The position numbers and the translations under genes are program-made. Shown here piece after piece: positions 38,792-47,353 of a DNA stretch of 64,000 nt. This DNA comes from JAXLRU01 sp046330935 (GTDB lineage Bacteria > Actinomycetota > Actinomycetes > Actinomycetales > Kineosporiaceae). The stretch covers positions 744,001 through 808,000 of the forward strand of contig JAXLRU010000002.1 of NCBI GenBank assembly GCA_046330935.1, in the 5' to 3' direction. Each line of letters opens with the position of its first letter. The stretch's first letter is position 1. The notes under the pieces were generated by a model. The model was given only the letters and a program-made list of their open reading frames with translations, did no database searches and was not told the DNA's origin.

Positions 38792-40465
38792 TCAGCGCCC
38801 GCCCGAGACCACGAGCGTGATCGTCGTGCCCCTCGGCACGTTCCCGGCCGGGCTCATCGACACCACCGCCCCGCGCGCCACCGACGAGCTGCCACGCGTC
38901 GTCAGCACGCTCGGGAACCCCCGGTCGCGCAGGATCCGCTGGGCCGTCGCGGCGTCCTGACCCCGGTACTCCTCGGCGCCGAGGTAGATGTACTCCACGC
39001 CCGGCAGGGGCGAGAACCGCGTGGACCGCGGCGGATTGGGCGTGGTCGGGCGCGAGGTCGGACGCTGGACCGGGCGGGTCGTGGCCGGCGGCTCCACCAC
39101 CTTGATCACGGACGTCACGACGGAGGGCTTGGGCGTGACCGTCACGGTCACCGACGGTGCGGGCGAGGTGCTCGTGGGCGCCGGCGCGCTGGTCAGCGTG
39201 GGCGACGGGCTCACCTCGACGCCGGTACCGGTGTCGGTCGAGGTGGCGGTCGGCGCGGGGGACGTCGGCGTGGGGAGGACGTCGAGACCCGCCTCGGCCT
39301 CGTCGCCGGCGCCGAGGATGCCCCACAGTCCCAGGAGGCCCACCAGCGCCAACCCGGCGGCCCCCAGCAGGACCACCACCGGACGCCGGCGCCGGCGCTC
39401 GTCGTCGTCAGGGCCCGCGGGCTCGGACCCGGGCAGCAGCGCGGCAGCCGGCGACGGATCGCCGACGCCCGCGCTGGCAGCACCGCCCGCGAGGGCGGCA
39501 GGGGAGGCGTGCGGAGTCCCGGTCCCCGCCGCCCCCACGGCTGCGGCCGCCGTCACGCCCGTCACCAGCGGTGCGATCACCGACGTCGCGGCGGTTTCGG
39601 GGGAGTCGGCGACCACGGGCCGCGACGACGTGCGCGGACGCCGGCGCAGGGCCTCCATCGTCTCCGCGAGGGCCAGCGCCGTGGGCGGCCGCTTCGCCGG
39701 GTCCTTCTCCAGCACCTGGAACACCAGGGCCCGCAGCTCGGGGCCGATCGTGTCGGGCAGGGGCGGGGGCGGCTGGCGCAGGTGGGCGGTGGCGACGGCG
39801 ACCTGGTTCGGCCCGTCGAAGGGCCGCCAGCCGGCGAGGCACTCGTAGGTGACGACGCCGAGGGCGTAGATGTCGGCCAGCGCGGTCGCCGTCTGCCCGC
39901 GTGCCACCTCGGGCGCCAGGTAGTGGGCGGTGCCCATCACCTGGCCGGTCGCCGTCAGGTTCTGGTGGTCCTGCGGGCGGGCGATGCCGAAGTCGGTGAT
40001 CTTCACCCGGCCCTCGGGCGTGACCAGCACGTTCGCCGGCTTCACGTCACGGTGGACGACGCCGCGCTCGTGCGCCGCGTGCAGCCCGCGCGCCGCCTGG
40101 GCCATCAACCCCAGCGTGCGGTCGCTGCCCAGTGTCTGGTGCCGGGTGATCAGCGTGCTCAACGGCTCGCCGGGCACGAGTTCCATCACGAGGTACGCGG
40201 AGCGCTCGGTCTCGCCGTAGTCGTACATCTGCGCGATGTGCGGGTGGCTGAGCATGGCCGCCACCCGGGCCTCGGTGCGGAACCGCTGGCGGAACGGGTC
40301 ACCGGCGCCGAGGTCGGTGCGCAGGACCTTCACGGCCACCTGGCGGGCGAGCACCTCGTCGACGCCGCGCCACACCTCGCCCATACCGCCCACGGCGATG
40401 CGCTCGACGAGCCGGTAACGGTCGCCGAGGCACTGCCCGCTCTGGGGCGCGATCGGTGCGGTCAT
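38792..40465 (-). CDS. pknA: Serine/threonine protein kinase (PknA type)
   Basis: 557 residues: kinase domain (Lys46, HRDVKPAN near 138-145, DFG 158-160), a long Ala-rich linker, a membrane helix (VVVLLGAAGLALVGLLGLWG, about 365-385), a Ser/Thr/Pro-rich extracellular stretch and one C-terminal PASTA-like domain (ATAQRILRDRGFPSV...GTTITLVVSGG). PknA phosphorylates division proteins with PknB. Its ATG overlaps the pbpA stop (ATGA). Confidence 0.94.
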   Translation of the reverse strand: MTAPIAPQSGQCLGDRYRLVERIAVGGMGEVWRGVDEVLARQVAVKVLRTDLGAGDPFRQRFRTEARVAAMLSHPHIAQMYDYGETERSAYLVMELVPGEPLSTLITRHQTLGSDRTLGLMAQAARGLHAAHERGVVHRDVKPANVLVTPEGRVKITDFGIARPQDHQNLTATGQVMGTAHYLAPEVARGQTATALADIYALGVVTYECLAGWRPFDGPNQVAVATAHLRQPPPPLPDTIGPELRALVFQVLEKDPAKRPPTALALAETMEALRRRPRTSSRPVVADSPETAATSVIAPLVTGVTAAAAVGAAGTGTPHASPAALAGGAASAGVGDPSPAAALLPGSEPAGPDDDERRRRRPVVVLLGAAGLALVGLLGLWGILGAGDEAEAGLDVLPTPTSPAPTATSTDTGTGVEVSPSPTLTSAPAPTSTSPAPSVTVTVTPKPSVVTSVIKVVEPPATTRPVQRPTSRPTTPNPPRSTRFSPLPGVEYIYLGAEEYRGQDAATAQRILRDRGFPSVLTTRGSSSVARGAVVSMSPAGNVPRGTTITLVVSGGR

Positions 40466-41916
40466 CGTTTCACCACTGCTTCCATCACTGCCCGGGCGAT
40501 GGGCGCAGCGACCTTACCCCCACTGGCGGCATCCCCGAGGGCACCGCCGTCCTCGACCACGACCGCCACTGCCACCTCCGGGTTCTCCGCCGGCGCGAAC
40601 GCCACGAACCACGCGTTGGGGGGGCGCCCCTCGCCCTGCTGGGCCGTCCCCGTCTTGCCTGCCACCGTGACGCCGTCGATGCGCGCCCGTCGTCCCGTCC
40701 CCTTCTCCACGACGTCCACCATCATGCGGGTAAGGTCGGCCGCCACGGAGGCAGTCACCGCACGGGACAGCTCTTTCGGCTCAGGCTTGTCGATGACGCC
40801 CAGATCCTCCCCGCCCAGGACGCGGTTCACCAGGGTGGGATGCATCAAGGAACCGCCGTTGGCGATGGCGGAGGCCACCATCGCCATCTGCATCGGCGTG
40901 ACGCGCACGTCGAACTGTCCGATCGCCGTCTGCGCGGTGCCCGGCAGGTCGGGATCGGCCGGGTAGGTGGAGCGGGTCACCGGCAGTGGGATGTCGAGGT
41001 CGGCGTCGAAACCGAACTTCTCCGCCTGCTCGCGTAGCGCGTCATCCCCGAGCTGCAACCCCAACCAGCCGAAGGCCGTGTTGCACGACACCTCCAGCGC
41101 CTTCGTCAGGCTGACCTGGCTGCCGCCGCACGACTCGCCCTCGAAGTTGACGAGGTTCTTCGTCGTCTGCGGCAGGTCGAGGGAGTCGGGGGAGGGGATC
41201 ACGGAGTCGGGCGTCCAGCGCCCGCTGCTCAACGCCGCCGCCGACGTCACCAGCTTGAACACCGAGCCGGGCGGGTAGCCGCGCGAGGCGATCGCCCGGT
41301 TGTCCATGGGGCGGTCGTCGCGGGCGAGCAGGGCCTCCCGCTGCGTGCGGACCTTGGCCGTGTCGTGCCCGGCCAGCAGGTTCGGGTCGTAGGAGGGCTT
41401 GCTCACCAGCGCGAGGACCTTGCCCGTCGCCGGCTCGAGCGCGACGACCGCGCCCCGCTGGTCGCCCAGCGCGTCCCAGGCCACCTTCTGCGCGCGCGGG
41501 TCCAGGGTCAGCTCCACCGCCGCACCCGAGGGACGCCGCCCGGTCAGCAGGTCGGACAACCGGTGGGAGAACAGCTCGTCGGCGGTGCCCGCGAGGAGGC
41601 CGTTGGAGGCCCGCTCCAGCCCGCTCGTGCCGTAGACGACCGAGTACGCGCCCGTCACCGGGGCGTACAGCTGCCCTCCCGGGTAGCGGCGTTGGTAGGT
41701 GTACACGTCGTCGCTGGGCACCGACTCGGCCACGGCGTCGCCCGCGACCACGATCGGCCCCCGCTGGCGGCTGTACTCCTTGTAGAGCGTCCGGGCGTTG
41801 CCGGGACGCTCGTCCAGCGACTTCGCGTCGATCACCTGGATCCACGTCGTGCTGCCCAGGAGCAGCGCGAACAGCAGCGCGACGACCGCCGACAGGCGGC
41901 GCACCGGGGCGTTCAC
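40462..41916 (-). CDS. pbpA: Penicillin-binding protein PbpA (transpeptidase, class B)
   Basis: Cross-links peptidoglycan at the cell surface. The 484-residue protein has an N-terminal membrane anchor (residues 8-25) and a transpeptidase domain with active-site Ser218-x-x-Lys221 (PPGSVFKLV), SCN motif (LEVSCNTAFG) and KTGT motif (VAGKTGTAQQ). It works with the SEDS protein RodA upstream. Overlaps: GTGA with rodA and ATGA with pknA. Confidence 0.97.
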   Translation of the reverse strand: MNAPVRRLSAVVALLFALLLGSTTWIQVIDAKSLDERPGNARTLYKEYSRQRGPIVVAGDAVAESVPSDDVYTYQRRYPGGQLYAPVTGAYSVVYGTSGLERASNGLLAGTADELFSHRLSDLLTGRRPSGAAVELTLDPRAQKVAWDALGDQRGAVVALEPATGKVLALVSKPSYDPNLLAGHDTAKVRTQREALLARDDRPMDNRAIASRGYPPGSVFKLVTSAAALSSGRWTPDSVIPSPDSLDLPQTTKNLVNFEGESCGGSQVSLTKALEVSCNTAFGWLGLQLGDDALREQAEKFGFDADLDIPLPVTRSTYPADPDLPGTAQTAIGQFDVRVTPMQMAMVASAIANGGSLMHPTLVNRVLGGEDLGVIDKPEPKELSRAVTASVAADLTRMMVDVVEKGTGRRARIDGVTVAGKTGTAQQGEGRPPNAWFVAFAPAENPEVAVAVVVEDGGALGDAASGGKVAAPIARAVMEAVVKR

Positions 41917-43484
41917 GACACCTCACCCGGCCGATCGCCGTCCGCCGAGGCCGTGTCGTCAGGGTCCGCAGTGCCGTCGGTGTCTGCGGGGTCGGTAGGG
42001 CCGAGGGCCTCCGCGGCGTCAGCGGACGGTTCGGGCTCGAGCTCGACAGGTGCGGGCTCGGCGGGTGCGGGCTCGGCGGGCGCGGACGGCGCGGGGGCGA
42101 GCAGGTCGGGGTGGGCCATGACCGCGTGGACGAGCGTGGCGTCGGAGACGGGCGTGACCTGCGGTGCAGGACGGCGTGCGGAGTCGGACATGCGCAGCAG
42201 CAGCCCCAGCAGGCCCCAGTTGGACACCAGCGACGAGCCGCCGTAGGCGAGGAACGGCATGGTCAGGCCGGTGAGGGGGATGACCCGGGTGACCCCGCCG
42301 GCGACCACGAAGACCTGCAGGGCGAGGGAGAACGCCAGCCCGGCGGCGAGCAGCTTGCCGAACCCGTCGCGGATGCCGATCGCCGTCCGCAGGCCCCGCT
42401 GCACCAGCACCGCGTACAGCATGAGCAGCGCGAACACCGCGGTGAGGCCGAGTTCCTCGCCGACGGCGGGGAGGATGAAGTCGTTCTCGGCGTAGGGGAT
42501 GATGTCAGGCCGCCCCTGGCCGAGGCCGGTCCCGAGCAGCCCGCCGCTGGCCATGCCGTACAGGCCCTGCACGAGCTGGTAGCTGCGCGCGGCGACGTCG
42601 GGGTCGAAGGGGTGCAGCCAGATGTCCACCCGGGTCTGGATGTGGGAGAACATCGTCCAGGCCACGAATGCCCCGCCCACGAACATGCCCAGGCCGAGCA
42701 CGATCCAGCCGACCCGCTCGGTGGCCACGTAGAGCAGGGCCACGAACAGGCCGAAGAACAGCAGCGACGTCCCGAGGTCGCGCTCGAACACCAGGACGCC
42801 GAGGCTCGCCACCCACGCCACGACGAGGGGCCCGAGGTCGCGCCCGCGGGGCAGCCGGAAGAAGAGCAGCTTGCGGCCCACCAGCGACAGCGAGTCGCGG
42901 GCGGTGACGAGGTAGCCCGCGAAGAACACCGTGAGCACGATCTTGGCGAGCTCGCCGGGCTGGAACGAGGAGATCCCCAGGTCGATCCAGATCCGCGCGC
43001 CGTTGATCTCGACGCCCAGCCCCGGCACCAGGGGGAGCAGGAGCAGCACCAGGCCCGCGACCATGGCCGTGTAGGTGTAGCGGCGCATCCGGCGGTGGTC
43101 GGGCACCAGCAGCAGCAACGCCAGGCAGCAGACGACGCCCAGCGCCGACCAGACGAGCTGCTTGGGGGCCAGTGCCTCGGTGAAGTCGCGCCCCTCGGCG
43201 AGGTCGAGGCGGTGGATCATCCCCAGACCGAGCCCGTTGATCGTCGTCGCGATCGGCAGCAGCACCGGATCGGCCCAGCGGGCCTTCCAGCGCAGCACGA
43301 GGTGCACGAGCAGGCCCAGGCTGAGCATGCCCGCACCGAAGCCGAGCAGCCCGGGCGGGAGGGCGCCGTCCACCCCCAGCCCCACCAGCGCGTACGTGCT
43401 CATCCCGATGCCCACCGCCAGGAGCAGGAGCAGCAGTTCGAGGTTGCGCCGGGTCGGCGGGACGACCGGGGTGACGATCGCCAT
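41913..43484 (-). CDS. rodA: SEDS peptidoglycan glycosyltransferase RodA/FtsW
   Basis: Polytopic membrane enzyme that polymerises lipid II and pairs with PbpA. 523 residues, about twelve membrane segments, with family signatures DLGTSLLFFGLFVALLYVA and GLTMPFLAYGGSSLVSNW. A disordered acidic tail of ~65 residues (SAPAEPAPAEPAPVELEP) extends into the cytoplasm. ATG 43484 overlaps the pstP stop by one base (TGATG); a TTG one codon earlier is less likely. Confidence 0.96.
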   Translation of the reverse strand: MAIVTPVVPPTRRNLELLLLLLAVGIGMSTYALVGLGVDGALPPGLLGFGAGMLSLGLLVHLVLRWKARWADPVLLPIATTINGLGLGMIHRLDLAEGRDFTEALAPKQLVWSALGVVCCLALLLLVPDHRRMRRYTYTAMVAGLVLLLLPLVPGLGVEINGARIWIDLGISSFQPGELAKIVLTVFFAGYLVTARDSLSLVGRKLLFFRLPRGRDLGPLVVAWVASLGVLVFERDLGTSLLFFGLFVALLYVATERVGWIVLGLGMFVGGAFVAWTMFSHIQTRVDIWLHPFDPDVAARSYQLVQGLYGMASGGLLGTGLGQGRPDIIPYAENDFILPAVGEELGLTAVFALLMLYAVLVQRGLRTAIGIRDGFGKLLAAGLAFSLALQVFVVAGGVTRVIPLTGLTMPFLAYGGSSLVSNWGLLGLLLRMSDSARRPAPQVTPVSDATLVHAVMAHPDLLAPAPSAPAEPAPAEPAPVELEPEPSADAAEALGPTDPADTDGTADPDDTASADGDRPGEVS

Positions 43485-45043
43485 CAACCGATCCCGTCGC
43501 AGTCGCCGCCCGAGGGCGGCCGGTCGCCGTCCGACGACGCCGAAGGGCTGGGCGACGTCGACGTGCCGGTGGGCGTCCCGGCCGTCGGGCTCGCGGCCGG
43601 CCCCGAGGTGCCGGTGCCCGTGGGCGACGCGGTGCGCGGGGTCGGGGTCGTACCCGGCGCCACGGTCGCCGAGCCGGTCGGGGACGCCGAGCCGGTCGGG
43701 GACGCCGAGCCGGTCGGGGACGCCGAGCCGGTCGGGGACGCCGTGAGCGTGAGGGACGCCGGGCCGCTGGTCGTGGCGGTGGGGCTGGGCGTGGGCGTAC
43801 GGGTGGCGTCGCGGTTGCCCGCATCCCGCCAGGCACGGCAGGACGCCGCCTGGTCGCGCAGGTGGGCGACGGTCACGCGGGCGTCGTCGGCGCCGTCGGC
43901 GACGATGCCGTCACGCAGCCGGTCGCGGGCCACCTGGGGCAGGTCGGCGAGGTAGATCGACTCGAGGTGGTCCACGCGGGACAGGGACAGGGGGCCGACG
44001 TCCTCGGTGAGGCCCCGGAACACCGCGACCTGACCGGCGGAGGCGCCGACGAAGTACTGCCGGGACAGCCACCAGCTGCCCCCGGCGGTGGCGGCCGCCA
44101 CCACGGCCAGCGCGGTCAGGGCCGCCAGCGCGCGCCGCATCCGGCGCCGGGGGGCCCGCTGCTCCTCGTCGGAGTCGGCGTCGAAGCCGATCAGGCGGCC
44201 GGTGAGCGCGGCGGCACGGGCGGCGGCCGAACCGGCCGCGGCCCCCAGGCCCCCGCCCGAACGGCCGGAACGTGCCGCGGCGCCGACCACCACCGGGGCG
44301 TCGTCCACCGTCTCCCGCGCGTCGACGACGTCGGCGACGATGCAGGTCACGTTGTCTGGGGCGCCCGCCCGCAGCGCGAGGGCCACCAGCCGCTCGCACG
44401 CCTCGTCGGGGCTGGAACCGTCGGCGAGGGTCTCACGCAGCGTCTCGTGGCTCACGACTCCCGACAGGCCGTCGGAGCACAGGAGGTAGCGGTCGCCCGT
44501 GCGCGCCTCGCGCATCGAGAGGTCGGGGGTGGCGTCGGGCACGAGGTCGCTGAGCACGCGCATGATCACCGAGCGCTGCGGGTGCTGCTCGGCCTCCTCG
44601 GGGGTGATCCGCCCCTCGTCGACCAGCGACTGGACGAACGTGTGGTCGTGGGTGAGCTGCACCAGCTCGCCCTCGCGCAGCAGGTAGGCGCGGGAGTCGC
44701 CGATGTGACCGAGGGCCAGCTGGTTGCCGGCCCGCAGCAGCGCGGTGACGGTCGTGCCCATGCCGGTGAGGGACGGCTCGGCGTCCACCCTGTCCAGCAG
44801 GGTGTCGTGGGCGTCCTCGATGGCGTCGGCGAGCTGTTCCAGGGCGTCGTCCACCCCGTGGGCCTCGCCGTCGAGGGCCACGAGCTCGCCGATGGCCAGG
44901 CTGGACGCGACGTCCCCGCCCACGTGGCCGCCCATGCCGTCGCAGACCACGAGCAGGTCGGGGCCCGCGTACCCGGAGTCCTGGTTGTTGGAGCGCACGA
45001 GGCCGACGTCGGAACGCGCGGCGAAGCGCAGGGCGATCGACAC
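43484..45043 (-). CDS. pstP: PP2C-type Ser/Thr protein phosphatase PstP
   Basis: Reverses PknA/PknB phosphorylation. 519 residues: PP2C domain with metal-binding Asp motifs (LLVVCDGMGGHVGGDVA, LGHIGDSRAYLL, LCSDGLSGVV, GAPDNVTCIVAD), a membrane helix (ALAALTALAVVAAATAGGSW) and an extracellular Ser/Pro/Thr-rich tail with SPTGSA repeats. GTG 45043 gives MSIALRFAARSDVGLVRSNN, the standard PP2C start; it lies 5 nt after fhaB. Confidence 0.96.
   Translation of the reverse strand: MSIALRFAARSDVGLVRSNNQDSGYAGPDLLVVCDGMGGHVGGDVASSLAIGELVALDGEAHGVDDALEQLADAIEDAHDTLLDRVDAEPSLTGMGTTVTALLRAGNQLALGHIGDSRAYLLREGELVQLTHDHTFVQSLVDEGRITPEEAEQHPQRSVIMRVLSDLVPDATPDLSMREARTGDRYLLCSDGLSGVVSHETLRETLADGSSPDEACERLVALALRAGAPDNVTCIVADVVDARETVDDAPVVVGAAARSGRSGGGLGAAAGSAAARAAALTGRLIGFDADSDEEQRAPRRRMRRALAALTALAVVAAATAGGSWWLSRQYFVGASAGQVAVFRGLTEDVGPLSLSRVDHLESIYLADLPQVARDRLRDGIVADGADDARVTVAHLRDQAASCRAWRDAGNRDATRTPTPSPTATTSGPASLTLTASPTGSASPTGSASPTGSASPTGSATVAPGTTPTPRTASPTGTGTSGPAASPTAGTPTGTSTSPSPSASSDGDRPPSGGDCDGIG
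43671..43742 (-). repeat. 18-bp x 4 tandem repeat in the pstP tail
   Basis: Four identical 18-nt units (plus strand gagccggtcggggacgcc) encode ASPTGS repeats in the extracellular tail. Frame-preserving copy-number change is likely. Confidence 0.95.
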
Positions 45044-45048
45044 CGGCC

Positions 45049-45549
45049 CTACTTCCGTAGCTCGAGGACGGTGCGGCCGATCCTGACCGTCGTGCCCGGC
45101 TCCAGGCGGGCCCGGCCGCTGACCCGGTCTCGCCCCACGAAGGTGCCGTTGGTGGAGCCGAGGTCCTCCACCCACCAGTCGTCGTCCTCGGGGACGAGCC
45201 TGGCGTGGTGGCCGGAGGCGAAGTCGTCCTCCAGCACCAGCGTGCAGTCGGGCGCGCGGCCGATGAGCACCGGCCCCGCGCCGAGGCCCAGCGTCGTCCC
45301 GCGCAGCGACCCCTCGGTGACGACGAGGGAGGAGACCCGACCCCGGCGCGGCTTCGCGGCGCGCACGGGCGAGGGGGTGGGGCGGGCGGTGGGCGCGGGG
45401 GCCGGCCGCGGGCCCGCCGACGGCGTCGCGCGCTTGAGCACGCGGGTGCCGAACAGGTCGCGACGCATCACCGCGGCCACGGACAGCACCATGGCCCACA
45501 GCAGGGCCAGGAACCCCAGCCGCAGCAGGGTCAGGGTGAGCTCGCTCAT
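45049..45549 (-). CDS. fhaB: FHA-domain protein FhaB (FipA-type)
   Basis: 166 residues. An N-terminal membrane helix (LRLGFLALLWAMVLSVAAVM) is followed by a Pro/Ala linker containing TPSPVRAAKPRRGR and a C-terminal FHA domain with the phosphothreonine-binding motifs GRAPDC, SGHHARL and LGSTNGTFV. In mycobacteria FhaB/FipA links PknB signalling to FtsZ and FtsQ. Confidence 0.95.
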   Translation of the reverse strand: MSELTLTLLRLGFLALLWAMVLSVAAVMRRDLFGTRVLKRATPSAGPRPAPAPTARPTPSPVRAAKPRRGRVSSLVVTEGSLRGTTLGLGAGPVLIGRAPDCTLVLEDDFASGHHARLVPEDDDWWVEDLGSTNGTFVGRDRVSGRARLEPGTTVRIGRTVLELRK

Positions 45550-45559
45550 CAGGGGTCGT

Positions 45560-46681
45560 TCACCGCCGGCCCAGGCGCAGGACCAGCCGGGTGCGTCCCA
45601 CCGTGATGACGCTGCCGTCGGTGAGGGCGGTCGTGTGGATGCGCGAGCCGTCGACGTAGGTGCCGTTGGTGGAGCCGAGATCGACGATGCGCGGGTTGCC
45701 GTCGAGCACGTGGATCTCGGCGTGGCGCCGGGAGATGCCCGGATCCTCGAGGGTGAGGTCGGCCTCGGAACTGCGCCCCAGCACCGTGACGGGGCGGGTC
45801 AACGGGATGGCCTGCCCGTCGACCTCGAGGACGGCGTACCCGCCCTCGGCGGGGGAGGGCGCCTGCCAGTGCTGCGGGTCGGCCGCGGCGGGGACTGCCG
45901 CGCCCGGCACCGGCTTCCCGACAGCGCCGGGGATCTGGTGTCCGGGTGGGGCGGCGACGGCGGGCGGACCCGCGTGGCCCTGTGCCCCTGCGGGGCCGAA
46001 GAACGCGAACGGGTCGTCGGCCGCCGCGGCCGCCCGGGCCGCGGCCGAGCGGGGGGTGTCGAGCGGGTCGTGACCGTAGGGGTCCGGCGCGTACTCCTCG
46101 GCGGCGTACTCGGACTGCGCGTACGCGTCCTGCGCGTACGGGTCCTGCGCGTACGCGGACGGGGCGTACCCCTGCGGTGCTGGGGGGACGTGCGGGTAGG
46201 GGTCGGCGGCGGGGACGTGACCCGCGGGGGACCCCTCCCCGGGACGGCCACCAGGGCCCGCCGCCCGGGGCGGGGACTCGGTGGAGGAGGCGCTGGCGAC
46301 GTCGGGGACGCCACGGGTGGTGCCGCTGACGACGCGGAACACCCCGGTCTCGAGGTCGGGGGCGTGGTCGAAGCGGACGGTCACCGGGCCGAGGAACGTG
46401 TAGCGCTGGGCGACGGCGTGCTCGCGGATGTCGGCGACGAGCTCGTCGCACAGGGCGTCGTGCCACTCGCCGAGGCGGGCGAAGTCCTCCTGGCCGAGCT
46501 CCACGACGAAGGTGTTGGGGACGAGGACGCGGTCGCGGCCCACCACGGCGGCGCGATCGTCGATCTCCTTGCGCAGGGCGCTGGCGACCTCCACCGGCTG
46601 CACCTCGCTCTTGAACGCCTTGGCGAAGGCTCGGTTCACGGCTCCCTCGATGCCCTTCTCGAACTTGTCGAGCATGCCCAT
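45560..46681 (-). CDS. fhaA: FHA-domain protein FhaA (DUF3662 + FHA)
   Basis: First gene of the operon, 373 residues. The DUF3662 domain (MGMLDKFEKGIEGAVNRAFA, about 1-125) is followed by a disordered linker with YAQDPYAQDAYAQ repeats and a C-terminal FHA domain (VLGRSSEADL, ISRRHAEIHV, LGSTNGTYV). In M. tuberculosis FhaA binds phosphorylated MviN/MurJ and controls lipid II flux. ATG 46681 has GGGAGGT 7 nt upstream. Confidence 0.95.
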   Translation of the reverse strand: MGMLDKFEKGIEGAVNRAFAKAFKSEVQPVEVASALRKEIDDRAAVVGRDRVLVPNTFVVELGQEDFARLGEWHDALCDELVADIREHAVAQRYTFLGPVTVRFDHAPDLETGVFRVVSGTTRGVPDVASASSTESPPRAAGPGGRPGEGSPAGHVPAADPYPHVPPAPQGYAPSAYAQDPYAQDAYAQSEYAAEEYAPDPYGHDPLDTPRSAAARAAAAADDPFAFFGPAGAQGHAGPPAVAAPPGHQIPGAVGKPVPGAAVPAAADPQHWQAPSPAEGGYAVLEVDGQAIPLTRPVTVLGRSSEADLTLEDPGISRRHAEIHVLDGNPRIVDLGSTNGTYVDGSRIHTTALTDGSVITVGRTRLVLRLGRR

Positions 46682-46995
46682 CGCGTGCACCTCCCTCGCC
46701 TGTGCCGTGCCGCCTGCGGGTGCAGGCGGCGCCTGACCGGCCGCCGTCGGCCACCGCCGCCGGGGGCAGCGCCCTCCGCGGCAGTGCCCGAGCGGCCTCG
46801 GGACCACACCACCGGGTCGGCGCAGCTGCGGCCGGTGCCCGGCGCCAGCCTAGTCGGCCGGGCCGTTCCGGGCGGAGTGGTGCCCACAGGTTCGGGCGGG
46901 TTCGAAGGATCTCCGTGAGGGGCACCCGCCGCTGGGCCGCCCGGGGAAACCCGGTCAGGGGGCTCGCCCCGACCGTGCTAAGGTTTCCATCGCTC
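46682..46995. promoter_or_regulatory. fhaA / tRNA-Leu divergent region
   Basis: 314 nt with no gene. It should carry the promoter of the leftward fhaA-pknB operon and that of tRNA-Leu. TAAGGT at 46979-46984 is a plausible -10 for the tRNA. I see no clear operator. Confidence 0.45.
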
Positions 46996-47082
46996 GCGCG
47001 GGTGGCGGAATAGGCAGACGCGCTGGATTCAGGTTCCAGTGTCCGAAAGGACGTGGGGGTTCAACTCCCCCCTCGCGCACCA
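46996..47082 (+). tRNA. tRNA-Leu (anticodon CAG)
   Basis: Class II tRNA: acceptor GCGCGGG / CTCGCGC (one G-T pair), anticodon stem-loop CTGGA-TTCAGGT-TCCAG with CAG at 47030-47032, a variable arm (TGTCCGAAAGGACG), a T-arm, and an encoded CCA. Confidence 0.96.
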
Positions 47083-47083
47083 C

Positions 47084-47123
47084 CGACGAAGGCCCGGCTC
47101 CCCAGGAGTCCGGGCCTTCGTCG
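47084..47123 (+). terminator. Terminator after tRNA-Leu
   Basis: Perfect 14-bp stem cgacgaaggcccgg / ccgggccttcgtcg with 12-nt loop, directly after the tRNA. Confidence 0.85.
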
Positions 47124-47160
47124 TCCCGCGCGTGACGATCGAGCCCTCCTCGCAGGCCGC

Positions 47161-47190
47161 TTGCATGCTGTCCGAAATGCCCGATAGGGT
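47161..47190 (+). promoter_or_regulatory. Promoter of the thiamine operon
   Basis: TTGCAT - 18 nt - TAGGGT. Initiation about 7 nt downstream would start the transcript just ahead of the riboswitch. Confidence 0.55.
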
Positions 47191-47204
47191 CCGGGATCGC
47201 TGAT

Positions 47205-47297
47205 CACGGGAGCCCGGACGACGGGCTGAGAGGGTGGGTGTGCGCGCCCCCGACCGTCCGAACCTGATCCGGCTCGCACCGGCGCAGGGAGCATCGC
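47205..47297 (+). ncRNA. TPP riboswitch (THI element)
   Basis: Conserved core elements in order: CGGGAGCCCGG, the GGCTGAGAGGGTGG segment at 47224-47237, GAACCTGATCCGG, and CCGGCGCAGGGAGCA. The spacing fits the TPP aptamer. It senses thiamine pyrophosphate and should shut off translation or transcription of the thiE-thiO/S-thiG-thiE2 operon when TPP is plentiful. Confidence 0.95.
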
Positions 47298-47353
47298 AGG
47301 GCTTCCGCCTGCGCTCGGACGGCGGACGCGACGCCCCGGGACGGAGTCTGCCG

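Noticed and set aside
43862..46918. 1018-codon plus-strand frame over pstP-fhaB-fhaA
   Set aside because: Antisense of three well-supported genes; no domain of its own.
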